A stretch of DNA of 40,529 nucleotides, taken from Boseongicola sp. SB0662_bin_57. Its GTDB lineage: Bacteria > Pseudomonadota > Alphaproteobacteria > Rhodobacterales > Rhodobacteraceae. Location of the stretch: positions 1-40,529 of the forward strand of contig VXPN01000263.1 of assembly GCA_009839535.1 (NCBI GenBank), given 5' to 3'. The notes under the pieces are model-generated. The model saw nothing but the letters and a program-made list of their open reading frames with translations, ran no database searches and had not been told where the DNA came from. The position numbers and the translations under genes are program-made. Positions 1 to 9,163 of the stretch are shown piece by piece (within the stretch, counting starts at the first letter, position 1; the number at the start of each line of letters is the position of its first letter).

Positions 1-509
1 CGCTCGGGCTTCGCCCTCGCTCGCTGCTGTTGCACCTCAGAGTGGAACCCGGGTCTTATATTTGGGCTACCGCCCAGCGTCTCGAGGAACGCTGCGAAAT
101 CAGAATATGCAGTTGCGTGCTCGCTCGGAAGAAGAGCTTCGAAAACTTCGGCATTTCGCCCGTGACCGCCGAAAGTCACGTTGCCGCTGCCGACGAGGAG
201 GACTTGCTCTTCGTCTGAACACAAGTAGATGCACTTGGGATGGAAGACGCCACTCGGCAGGCCGACAGGAACAATTCTGTATTCCTGTCCGACACGCATG
301 GAACGACGCTCTAGGAGTGAAGAACGATATCCCTGGGCATCACAAACGAGCCAAATGTCATCGCACCCTTGCTGCAAGAGCGGGCGCAAGACTTCTGATT
401 CAAAGTAGCTCAGGCTGAGAGCATATGTCGTGAAGAGCGCATGCTTCCAGCGCGACGCTGACAGGAACTCAGCAATGGTTGGAGCATGTTCTTCTTCTTG
501 GGAACTCAT
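1..509 (-). CDS. Phospholipase D-like (HKD-type) protein, 5' part only
   Basis: The minus strand is open from an ATG at 509 to the window edge, giving 169 residues with no stop; the gene continues outside. The start is preceded by AAGGAT seven bases upstream. Residues 80-110 carry the signature: a hydrophobic strand, then FHPKCIYL (His90, Lys92), then VLLVGSGNVTFGGHGRN (107-119). The H-x-K plus G-S-x-N pattern with a following Asn and Glu is typical of the PLD superfamily, whose bacterial members include nucleases and proteins of defence islands. A PLD domain needs two HKD motifs or a dimer; the second would lie outside the window. The specific family and substrate cannot be told from this fragment. 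Its position beside restriction genes suggests a defence role, which is inference. Confidence 0.72.
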   Translation of the reverse strand, partial: MSSQEEEHAPTIAEFLSASRWKHALFTTYALSLSYFESEVLRPLLQQGCDDIWLVCDAQGYRSSLLERRSMRVGQEYRIVPVGLPSGVFHPKCIYLCSDEEQVLLVGSGNVTFGGHGRNAEVFEALLPSEHATAYSDFAAFLETLGGSPNIRPGFHSEVQQQRARAKPE

Positions 510-1781
510 CTGCCATATCCTTAGCGTGCCTTCGATCAAGCGCAATGGCGGAGCAAAATCCTTCCACGGGCAACCAAGGCGCAGGTCACTTTCGGGTTTG
601 ACGAGAGCTTCGCAACCGGCAAGGCAAACCCGTCAACCTTGTTGACCCAAAGGGAGAGTACCGCAATGTGTGGGACAGTTGTCGAGTCTGGTCCGTGATG
701 GCACGATCGGGTCATGTCCGCGTCACAGGACATCATGCAGTTGAAGGTTCACCTCTAGGGTATCACCCCGATGATCAGGAGGAGCATACAGGTGCCGCCA
801 TCTACGACCTTGCACGAGTTGCATGGCATTCTTCAGGTGGCGATTGGCTGGGAGAGGGTTCGAAACCCGGGTTGGCTGCAGCAATTTTTGGTGAACAAGA
901 CAGAGCGGAGACAAGACCAGTCAATCAAGTGACCCCGCAGATTTTGGTTGCGCTCTTTCCGAGCATGTCGCCATCACATGCCAATGCCTTGCACAGGATG
1001 GAGGGCGCTTCCGCACGGCACTGGCCCTCGCGAACAGCTTGAGGTGGAAGCTTCTATTCCGGCAACTTGGCAAATCCCCGCTTATCCACAGACACTTTCA
1101 ATTTCGGCCATGGCGTTCAAGGCAACGCCGCCGAAGACCACTCGCTTCAGAGTAGCTCCCAAGAATGTTGACAGCGATGCTGTCCGCCACTCGGACGGCG
1201 GAGCCCCGCACCTATGCTGCATCAGGTGAGCGCAAAGTGCGGTCTTTTCCAGCTGCCGGAGAACAAAGAGTTTCCCGATCATCTGCAGGCTCGCGCCGAG
1301 GACAGGGGCCTCAAGAGCCAAAGCTGATGCCGGGCACGGATGCAACGCCGTCGCCGGGACCGCGATTCCACAGCAACGAAGCAAGCGACTGCCGCGCTTC
1401 GCCAAAGGTTGCAGGAAGGCGAGACTTCAGCGATTCGTCTCGCCTTTGCTCTGACCGTCCCAGGTGTTCGGTTCCCGCGGCGCCGGCCTGGCAGAAGTCG
1501 CCAGCCTAGTGGGACAGCGGCTCCACACCCGCCTCGACGCCAGGCACATGCCTCGCGCCCAATCCGATCGCATGCGATTTAGCAGCGCGGCTGCCAGGAA
1601 TTGCTGCACTGCTTGCGGTCTGCATTGCACACGAACCGCTAGTTTGCCATATTGATGTGCACACCGATGTTGTCTTCGAAGGTAACATGCAAACGCTTCA
1701 CACTCGTCTGATCGCAAACCAGACCTGATCCCAACTTACCAAACGACGAACCATGACCCTTTGCTTCCGGAACTCCTAGAC
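510..1781. other. 1.3-kb stretch without a supportable gene
   Basis: All six frames hold only short open stretches with no recognisable domain, no good ribosome-binding site and poor coding character. It may be decayed DNA left by an earlier insertion between the PLD-like gene and the 1782 operon, but I could not identify any transposase or integrase remnant. The only clear structure is a hairpin at 1416-1446. The promoters of the two divergent flanking genes must lie inside it; I found no convincing consensus boxes. Confidence 0.5.
1416..1446. terminator. Strong hairpin, possible terminator
   Basis: A perfect 10-bp inverted repeat, AAGGCGAGAC at 1416-1425 and GTCTCGCCTT at 1437-1446, encloses an 11-base loop. 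On the plus strand it is followed by only one further T (three in a row), so it is a weak intrinsic terminator at best. It stands in DNA with no identifiable gene, so it could also be a leftover of a lost gene or a protein-binding site. Confidence 0.35.
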
Positions 1782-2396
1782 ATGACTGCATCACTCGGTT
1801 ACGACCCAAGTCACCCCCTTCCGGATCCAGTGGCCATGCCTGATGCGGCTACCGCTCGGAAATTTGCACTTGGAACGCGTTCACGCCATCTTCGGAATGT
1901 TGAAAGTGATTTCTTTCAAGTTCCCCAAAGCTCCAACCAACCCAAGCCACCCCGACAGGTTTCTCACGCGGCAGTTCGTATCCTGGATCCCATAGACGCA
2001 TTTGCCCGCCAACTTGAAGAGCGGCTCGCAAGCCTAATGGAGACTGTCAATGCATATGATGACCGCATCTCCGCCTTGGAAGAGCAGGCCGCGGTTGAAG
2101 GGTACTTTCTAAACTCTCGATCAAGAGAGACCTTTCTGGAATTCTTCATAAGCAGCCCTTTGACAAAACTCGGCCACCTTTTTCTTCTGGAAAGCGGCAA
2201 CCTGCGTGCCGTTTGGAAAGGTGACGACAAGTCGCACGTCGGGCTCCAGTTCTTGGACAACGGCCTCATACAATATGTCTTGTTTAGGCAGCGACTTGCT
2301 GACGGTCCGGTATCAAGAGCGTACGGGCGAGATACGCCACGCGGCGTCCTCGCACAAATCTCCGCGCTCCAATTGGACCAAGCAGTGTTTCGGTGA
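1782..2396 (+). CDS. Conserved hypothetical protein, first gene of a two-gene operon
   Basis: Predicted 204 residues from ATG 1782; a TTG at 1761 in the same frame is an alternative start, and neither has a strong ribosome-binding site. The first 60 residues look disordered. Residues 71-105 are a likely amphipathic helix or coiled coil. Residues 110-185 form a compact domain containing FLEFFISSPLTKLGHLFLL and then AVWKGDDKSHVGLQFL followed by alternating hydrophobic residues. I remember similar C-terminal domains in uncharacterized bacterial proteins that travel with a partner like the next gene, but know no function. The stop overlaps the next start (GTGA), so the two are very likely translated together. 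Their place in a defence island suggests a defence or toxin-antitoxin role, which is a guess. Confidence 0.7.
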   Translation: MTASLGYDPSHPLPDPVAMPDAATARKFALGTRSRHLRNVESDFFQVPQSSNQPKPPRQVSHAAVRILDPIDAFARQLEERLASLMETVNAYDDRISALEEQAAVEGYFLNSRSRETFLEFFISSPLTKLGHLFLLESGNLRAVWKGDDKSHVGLQFLDNGLIQYVLFRQRLADGPVSRAYGRDTPRGVLAQISALQLDQAVFR

Positions 2397-2854
2397 GCGC
2401 CGGGGAAGTACCCGAAGCGCATCATGTAGTGCGATACGTCAAACCATCGTTGATTGACGAAGAGGCAGTGGATGGCAGTGCATTCGTGCTGCGCGAGTCT
2501 GAATCCGGTCTTTCTGTGAACTGGCTGGAATTCTTCGAAGACAACGACTGCCCTGATCCGGTTGCTGCAATCCGCGATCTCGCCAGAATATCCTTGGCAT
2601 CAACCGGCCACTTCGCGAAGCTCAGCGTTGGCCAGACAAAGGAACATGTACCCGTCGCCGCTGCTGACGTTGGCATTCCTCTTGAGCTGGCCGTTGTTCA
2701 GGCTCCCTTGCCCCGAGAGGCTGACTTTGAGGCTGACCCGTCTCATGCGGAAATTCTCGGTCTTCCTGATCGCGACGAAGATGCCGCAATGGTGGTAGGT
2801 GACTTGATTGCTGAGTGCATCTTGCTCCCGCTCATTCCGGCGAAGGCGACCTAG
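2393..2854 (+). CDS. Conserved hypothetical protein, second gene of the pair
   Basis: 153 residues from a GTG that overlaps the upstream stop by four bases. The N-terminus has a characteristic block, HHVVRYVKPSLIDEE at 10-24, then GSAFVLRESESGLSVNWLEF at 28-47. The rest is acidic and predicted mixed alpha/beta, with no membrane segment and no metal-binding or nuclease motif that I can see. From memory the block recurs in uncharacterized proteins encoded beside a homologue of the preceding gene. The gene is convergent with the giant helical-repeat gene, whose stop is about 70 bases away; the gap holds no good terminator. The function is unknown. Confidence 0.7.
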   Translation: MSAGEVPEAHHVVRYVKPSLIDEEAVDGSAFVLRESESGLSVNWLEFFEDNDCPDPVAAIRDLARISLASTGHFAKLSVGQTKEHVPVAAADVGIPLELAVVQAPLPREADFEADPSHAEILGLPDRDEDAAMVVGDLIAECILLPLIPAKAT

Positions 2855-2925
2855 GCCGATCCAAGACCTCATATGCCGACCCAATCCGCATCCAGCGCAT
2901 TTCTTGCGCCATTCAAAAGCGGGTA

Positions 2926-5900
2926 TCACGCCAAACCTACCAGTGTCGCTGATCTTGCCCGCGCATGAAACCAACGCTTCACAGGCAAGATGGTTCCGAT
3001 TTCCTCCAGATGATCCAAGAAAGCATATAACGACTGATTAGGATGCGAAGGCAGCATGTCAACGACTTCCACCAGCTTTTTGTCAAGCCAGGAATACCAC
3101 TCATGTTCCTCCTCTAAGGCCGCTGCCGCCTGCAACAGGATTCGAGGAATGACCTCCACCTCCTTCTCAGTCACCAGCGACGAGATTCTCACCACTCCGT
3201 CACCAATACTTGAACAAAGTGAAGCACTTCGATTTGCTGCTGCCACGACACTCGCGCGTTCTAGGGTCTGAAGCGCTCGAGAGGTTTCCTTGACGTCCAT
3301 TTCTGGCGCTGCGTCACACGCACTCTCGACCGCCAGTCTTGCCAGTTCGAGTTGTCGTTCATTCAAGCAATGCAACTGGGAGAGAGTGACTAATGGCAGC
3401 ACTATATCGCCGTCCTTTGCTTGGGCAAGTTCCTCAATTTGCTCATTCACGTGGTCAGGCGGCGCACGGTCAGGTCGCCTGTCACCTTCCAGCGGACCAG
3501 GAAACCACAATGCCAGTTTAAGGCCGGACTTCTCAAGTTCCTCCAACTTCCCGTCGATCGATCCTGACGCTGGCACTTCTCGCCCGTTCTGCTCATGGCG
3601 TCTTCTCAAGGCCTCAAGCCGGCCAAGCACTTCATGGCGCAATCTATCCGAAGTCATTTGCGCCGCAAAAAGCATCGGCTCCACTCTTGCGTCAACGAGG
3701 CCCGCGTATGCCCCTGCTGCCGACATGTACTGACCAGCCCATTTTTCCAAGCTTCCCAGGTCAACGGTGTATCGCGACCTCAACATTGTTTCGACAACAT
3801 AGCCGGCCTGCATCCACGCCCCGAGCTGTTTCCAGTACCCCGGCTTCGTGGCGCCATCCTTCAGCAGGCCAATGCGGTTGAGGACAAAGTTCCCAACTAT
3901 CTGCAGCAGCCCGTATACGTCCCTTTCCTCATCGAACCCAAAATTTTCGTCCAGAAGTTGTTCCACGGCCTTGGATGCAAAATCCCGAAAGCGGTGATCG
4001 TGTTGCCTGTATAGAGCCACGTCCAGCGCACCAAGCCGGCTGAACGGATTCAATTCGGAATTCGCGGCTCTCAGTGCCGACCAAACATCGTCATCACTCT
4101 CATCGGCCAACCACTGGCCCGGCGAAAGTTCGTCGTGCACCGCTCCGAGGCAGCAAATGTGCAGCCCGCCTTCCAGTTCTCGGCCAAGGAGCGAGCACCT
4201 GTGCTGTGCAAGGGTATCGCTCACAAATGAATTCGCTGTCTGGTCGACCGGCGGCGGCGCCACGAACCGCTCAAAATACTCCATGGATTCTGGAACAAAG
4301 TCGCTGGGGCCCACTTGCTTGCCACCTAGTATCTTGTCCGCGATGCTGGCCTGCGTTGCGGCAACACCGTTGAAGCTCTCTTCAAGGAGACGCGACACCG
4401 TACTGAATTCCGGGACTGCAGAGCCAATTTCCTCCCGGAGTTGATCTTTTGATTCGAACGTCGGACCTAGCCTGTCGGCAATTCTGTCAAATGCCGTCAA
4501 ACGAACTTCCGAACTTGGAGACAGAAGGCACAGATCGGCCATGTCAACTTCTTGTGTTGCTCTCTCGGCATCCAACCAGCTCAAACGGATCATCTGGCTC
4601 TTTCCATCATATGTCACTGCCATTTCAGTGTCTGCCAAGTCCAAGGCCGTTGCTTCGCCGCCTTCGACCAGCGCTGCGGTCGCCGCGCTGAACAGGTCTC
4701 GATCCACAATCTGGATGGTCGGCCCAATCGAAATAACACTCTCCGCGCTATAGCCACTTCTCTTGGCGAACTCTGGGTCGTCTCTGAACATCAATGCCCG
4801 GGCCTTCTCCGGGAGAAGCTCCAGGATCAAATTGCCGTATGCAGCTTGATTAGTGTCGTGATCCGCGATTGCCTCAATGGCCTTTCTCGAATTCAACAAG
4901 GCAGCGTGGATCCTGTCTGAATTCGCGGGCCACAGATGCTGCAAAACGGTTTGCTCTATCCAATTTGCATAGTCATCTTTGCGTGCCGTAGCTATGCTTG
5001 AGAGTGGAAGCAGAACACTTCCAACGCGTAGCGAAACGACTTCACCAACCAATCGTCCGTACTCATCGAAATCCAATGCCTGGTGACCCGGGACTATGGT
5101 TTCCATCAGATTCCGCCAAATCCAGCTCGTATGGGCCACTACCGCCTCCGACGCCAGATCTGTGTCATGCCACATCTCGGAAATGGCCGCAGTGCACGCT
5201 GCCCTTGAGTTGGACACCAACGCAAACGCCTGATGCCAATTCGTCAATGCTAGCGAGTCACCTAGTGCTGTGGATTGCCGGAGCACTCGCAATTCGACAC
5301 TTTCAACCGTTTGTCCCTCCCTCACTCCGGTAGCACGAAGCCAATGGCATATCTCCTCTGCCTCCAAGGGGACAAATGCAAACCCGGCAGCTCGCAACCT
5401 GTGCCGAACACGGATGTAGTCTTCCTGCGGCATAAGATCGAACTTCATCAAGTGCTTGATGACATCCAGAACAGTCAAAATTGGCTTTGCCTGGTCATTC
5501 GATCCAATGAAGTGCGAGTGACTGTTCAAGAACCGGTCATCGATGCACAGCGCATCACACTGTGAGCCACCCCCCAAAAGCGACGCCGATGCCTTGAAGC
5601 GAAATGATCTCTCTGCATCCTTGAGAATCTGTGCAGCCGGCTGCGGCAAAAACGACGCCGTTCCCTCTTCGAGACGAGACGTGATCGTGCGCCTGATGGA
5701 CTCAATGCCGGACACAACTCTGTCCTCGGACTCCTCTTCATCGGCCAAAGCCCGCATGTCCGCAAAAGCACTGTCACGAATAAGAACTTTACCGAGAGCC
5801 GCAACGATCGGCTGAAGAACGTGTGCGGCGTTAAGGTAGTCCAACACGACATCGTCGAAACAAAACTGCCTTGTTGCCAAGTCGCTCGGTATGCCGGAAT

Positions 5901-8900
5901 CCTCCGTATCACCGCAATTTCTCAAGACGGAACAAATGCGCCCGTAAGCGTCTGCCTCGATTCTTCCATCTTCCTTCAGCCAGCTGCAAAGGGACGTCAG
6001 TGAGATGGTAACGTCCTCATATTCGCCCAGGTTGGCTTCCCTCTGCATCAGTGATCCAACCGCATAGATCGGGCGCGTGCACACGGCCATGGCTTTTTCG
6101 TTTCTTGCCCACTGCAAGACTTCAGCGGTCGCTCTTCCAGTCTCTTCAACTAGCCATCTCGGCGGCGCGCCCTCCAGATTCAAAGTTCTGATCTGTCTCT
6201 GGTCGTGTAGCCGCAAAACCTGTTTTGCCCCGGCAATTCGGGATGGTTGGTGGAAATGCGCCTCAGCCTTCTCCCGAAACAGGTGTTCAAAGATGTCGGG
6301 GGAGAACTTGACGTGACGAAAGACGTCCAACGACGCATCCAAAATGCCAAGATGATGCAAGACCAAGACCGAGGTCACGTCAACTCCCACTGTCCAGTCG
6401 TCCTCGATCTCGGTATCCGGTCGGCCAGCCGCTATGATTGGCAGTGCCACTCGATGCCGACCGTCGGCTTCTTTTGCGTTTTTGCTGGAAAGGTCCAGAA
6501 GCAACCGACTCAGCGAAACGCCGAACTTGTCCGCCATCATGCCGATGGGTATCTCCCCTTGCGTCCACTTTCGGTCTACCTCAACGAGGTGCTTGCGACG
6601 CTTGGGCAGCCAATCTTCAACGACGTAGCGGAGCGACATGCTCCGGACCGGCCCTTCGTCATCCGTAGACAGCTCCGCTGCTCGCAAAAGCCACTGCGGA
6701 TCCGCCTCCTCCTCGTGGCCAAGTCGAAAAAACTGCCAGCATACCGCGGCCAGAACCGCGGCGTCATCAGGCGCCCTATCCGCCGCAAGCCTCAACAGTT
6801 GCAATGCCCTTTCTCTTGATTGGCTCTCCTGTCCTACAAGACTTGCCAACGAAACCAGTTCGAATGCGTCAAGTTGTTCCCGAAGCCCCCATGCTGCGGT
6901 CACCATCCCCCCAAGGACCGCCCAATTTCCGGAGGCGATTGCGACCTTCACACCAATGAGCAGATTTTCCGTCGTTAGTCTCTTTTGCTTCGACCGTTCA
7001 TTCGCTTTCTCCGCTTCCACGTATTTCCCGGCGTGAAACAGCGCAATGCTCTTTGCGTTGAGTAGCGCTTCACTGTGATTCAAGAGATCCCCGCATTCAT
7101 CCAGAAAGGACAAAATACGTTCGTGATCTAGAAATGAAGGTCCTGAATAGGATGCAACGACATCAATAGCAATTTCTTCAGTCGGAAATCTTTGAAACAA
7201 TTCAAGGCAAAGCGGTCGTAGTGCCTCACGATCATTTCTTCTCTTGAGAAACTCTATCAGGTTCCGTAAGTCAATTATGCTATCAGTCTTTCCGTATTGC
7301 TCTTCCAGTTCATTTCGAATGTCTTGGCCCTCGTAGGCATCTATCATCATTTCAAGTCGCTTGAAGTGATGTTTGTCCAGTGAATCTCGATGTCGTTCCA
7401 GTGCGCGACGCGCATCGTGTAATGAATCTTCATCTGTGAGAATTGATTCAATGTAAGTTGATACAAATAGTGCAGGCGGAATTATGCTCTGTAGATGCTC
7501 TTCATTTTCTTCGAAGTATTTTTTGAACCGCTCCCGCCTCAATTTGTTCCTGTTGACAAAGAATTCTGCTACTCGTGCGCGCTCATCGAGTCCTCCGAGT
7601 TCGCGTCTCTTGTCCAGGTAAGCTTCCAGCGGCTTTCTGTCATAGTCTATCCCAAACGAGTGCACAAAAGGAACAAGTGCCACAGACGTTTCTGCATCTG
7701 CCATTTCTGCACCAACGCGTTCGCGTTCGGCATTTCGCTTGCCCGCATCGGGTTCCATTAGGCGCAGCCAGAGAGTCCAATCCGCCAAGTGGTTGAGCCA
7801 CTCTTTCCCTATCCGTCCTCGTAGAATCTGCTCGGCACGTCGGAAGCACTCCAGTGACCTGGCATGGTGGCCCGCTGCGGCGGCGCTCGAAATTGGCGCT
7901 ATGCCGAAAAACAAGGGAGGGCCATCAAGAACACGGTTCCTAAACTCGTCCGGAAGAAGAAGTGCCGCGTTTATTCTGCCCTCAGCAATTGCAAGCGCCG
8001 GAATTTCGTCCCACATTGGCTGACTGCCTGGCAAAGTGGCCGCTGCATCTTCCCATCTTCCGCAGCTTGCTGATGCATAGGCCCAATCGACCCATCCAGG
8101 ACCGGAAAAGAAATTCTCCTGGTCGACAACTCCTGATTGATCAAACCACTTCAGCGCTCGAAGCGCGCCTTTGGCCCGCATCAGGATTCCAAACCAGACT
8201 GACCTGGAATCCTGATCTCCTGCATCGCGAAGGTCACGTAGCGCCCCGTCTGCATCGCCTTCGGCCTCGCGAATGAGAGCGTCAATGATTGCCAAGTTTG
8301 GGCTCGGTTCACTCTTGGCGAGGCTCTCTCTTAGGTCTTTCGCGAATGCCAATGTCTCCATCCGCTCAGCACATAATCTTGCTGTCCACTGGAAGACATC
8401 CTGTTTCGAAGACTCATTGATTGTAGAAAGGTCGCCACCGTTCACGCGTTCAAACAATTGTAGAATTTTCTGTCTTGCTGTTTGAGACTCCAATGAACGA
8501 AGAGCCAGAATGTCTCGAAGTTCGTCTTCGGCGAATGGTGATAAAATCTGTTGAACTATTGGGAACTTCTCTGTGACTAGGTCAGCCAAAGAATTGACGT
8601 GCTTTTCTTCAAAATCGTCGAGACGAGAATTAAAGTCTCCATGCATTCTTTGGAACATTCCTGCCAATGGACGCTCTCTAGAAGACATTGAAGAAATATA
8701 TCCGGCAGCCAAGATGCCGGTCACAACGTCAATGGGACCCTTGGCACGGTTCGCTTGTTCTCCAGTATGTTCTGAGTACGCTAATGCAAGTCGCTTTCTT
8801 GCTTCAGCGTTGCTGGAAGTCGATCCCATTATTTGATCAGTCGCAAGAGTTTTGAAATCCTCTTCAACGGCATTGTTTCTGATCCATTCCTTAACCGCGT

Positions 8901-9150
8901 GAACCTTAAGAAAGTCTGGTGCGATGTACTTATGTTCAATGGTGTTCAAGAGCCCTTGCCACCATGCATCCGTTATTTGTCCGTCTCTCAATCTGCCATA
9001 CGTATCCCGTAAGACATGTTGTAGAAGATCAGAATTGTAGCCTTTTCGACCCGCCGATCTTTCATTGTGAAGGCGTACAGCATGCGGTATCGTCGCGCTG
9101 AACGCCGATCGCAATGCAGCGGTGAATAGGGAAGATACTGCATCTGACAT
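2926..9150 (-). CDS. Giant helical-repeat (TPR-like) protein with a PIN-like domain
   Basis: 2074 residues from ATG 9150, the first start after the Res stop at 9164. Most of the chain is alpha-helical with TPR-like helix pairs, for example around residues 270-800, including Ala-rich repeats that resemble degenerate TPRs. Near residue 924 a beta-strand ends in Asp (TVGVDVTSVLVLHHLGI), and near 1204 there is ALCIDDRFLN with two adjacent Asp. Acidic residues at strand ends in this arrangement are how PIN RNases begin and end, so a PIN-like nuclease at about 920-1230 is likely, although it is longer than usual. Large TPR proteins with PIN domains occur in predicted bacterial conflict systems, some with a GreA/B C-terminal domain that I cannot find here. 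It is last in the block with type III mod and res. Its base composition looks less GC-rich than the mobilization genes. The function is inferred. Confidence 0.72.
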   Translation of the reverse strand: MSDAVSSLFTAALRSAFSATIPHAVRLHNERSAGRKGYNSDLLQHVLRDTYGRLRDGQITDAWWQGLLNTIEHKYIAPDFLKVHAVKEWIRNNAVEEDFKTLATDQIMGSTSSNAEARKRLALAYSEHTGEQANRAKGPIDVVTGILAAGYISSMSSRERPLAGMFQRMHGDFNSRLDDFEEKHVNSLADLVTEKFPIVQQILSPFAEDELRDILALRSLESQTARQKILQLFERVNGGDLSTINESSKQDVFQWTARLCAERMETLAFAKDLRESLAKSEPSPNLAIIDALIREAEGDADGALRDLRDAGDQDSRSVWFGILMRAKGALRALKWFDQSGVVDQENFFSGPGWVDWAYASASCGRWEDAAATLPGSQPMWDEIPALAIAEGRINAALLLPDEFRNRVLDGPPLFFGIAPISSAAAAGHHARSLECFRRAEQILRGRIGKEWLNHLADWTLWLRLMEPDAGKRNAERERVGAEMADAETSVALVPFVHSFGIDYDRKPLEAYLDKRRELGGLDERARVAEFFVNRNKLRRERFKKYFEENEEHLQSIIPPALFVSTYIESILTDEDSLHDARRALERHRDSLDKHHFKRLEMMIDAYEGQDIRNELEEQYGKTDSIIDLRNLIEFLKRRNDREALRPLCLELFQRFPTEEIAIDVVASYSGPSFLDHERILSFLDECGDLLNHSEALLNAKSIALFHAGKYVEAEKANERSKQKRLTTENLLIGVKVAIASGNWAVLGGMVTAAWGLREQLDAFELVSLASLVGQESQSRERALQLLRLAADRAPDDAAVLAAVCWQFFRLGHEEEADPQWLLRAAELSTDDEGPVRSMSLRYVVEDWLPKRRKHLVEVDRKWTQGEIPIGMMADKFGVSLSRLLLDLSSKNAKEADGRHRVALPIIAAGRPDTEIEDDWTVGVDVTSVLVLHHLGILDASLDVFRHVKFSPDIFEHLFREKAEAHFHQPSRIAGAKQVLRLHDQRQIRTLNLEGAPPRWLVEETGRATAEVLQWARNEKAMAVCTRPIYAVGSLMQREANLGEYEDVTISLTSLCSWLKEDGRIEADAYGRICSVLRNCGDTEDSGIPSDLATRQFCFDDVVLDYLNAAHVLQPIVAALGKVLIRDSAFADMRALADEEESEDRVVSGIESIRRTITSRLEEGTASFLPQPAAQILKDAERSFRFKASASLLGGGSQCDALCIDDRFLNSHSHFIGSNDQAKPILTVLDVIKHLMKFDLMPQEDYIRVRHRLRAAGFAFVPLEAEEICHWLRATGVREGQTVESVELRVLRQSTALGDSLALTNWHQAFALVSNSRAACTAAISEMWHDTDLASEAVVAHTSWIWRNLMETIVPGHQALDFDEYGRLVGEVVSLRVGSVLLPLSSIATARKDDYANWIEQTVLQHLWPANSDRIHAALLNSRKAIEAIADHDTNQAAYGNLILELLPEKARALMFRDDPEFAKRSGYSAESVISIGPTIQIVDRDLFSAATAALVEGGEATALDLADTEMAVTYDGKSQMIRLSWLDAERATQEVDMADLCLLSPSSEVRLTAFDRIADRLGPTFESKDQLREEIGSAVPEFSTVSRLLEESFNGVAATQASIADKILGGKQVGPSDFVPESMEYFERFVAPPPVDQTANSFVSDTLAQHRCSLLGRELEGGLHICCLGAVHDELSPGQWLADESDDDVWSALRAANSELNPFSRLGALDVALYRQHDHRFRDFASKAVEQLLDENFGFDEERDVYGLLQIVGNFVLNRIGLLKDGATKPGYWKQLGAWMQAGYVVETMLRSRYTVDLGSLEKWAGQYMSAAGAYAGLVDARVEPMLFAAQMTSDRLRHEVLGRLEALRRRHEQNGREVPASGSIDGKLEELEKSGLKLALWFPGPLEGDRRPDRAPPDHVNEQIEELAQAKDGDIVLPLVTLSQLHCLNERQLELARLAVESACDAAPEMDVKETSRALQTLERASVVAAANRSASLCSSIGDGVVRISSLVTEKEVEVIPRILLQAAAALEEEHEWYSWLDKKLVEVVDMLPSHPNQSLYAFLDHLEEIGTILPVKRWFHARARSATLVGLA

Positions 9151-9163
9151 TTCTATCGACCCA

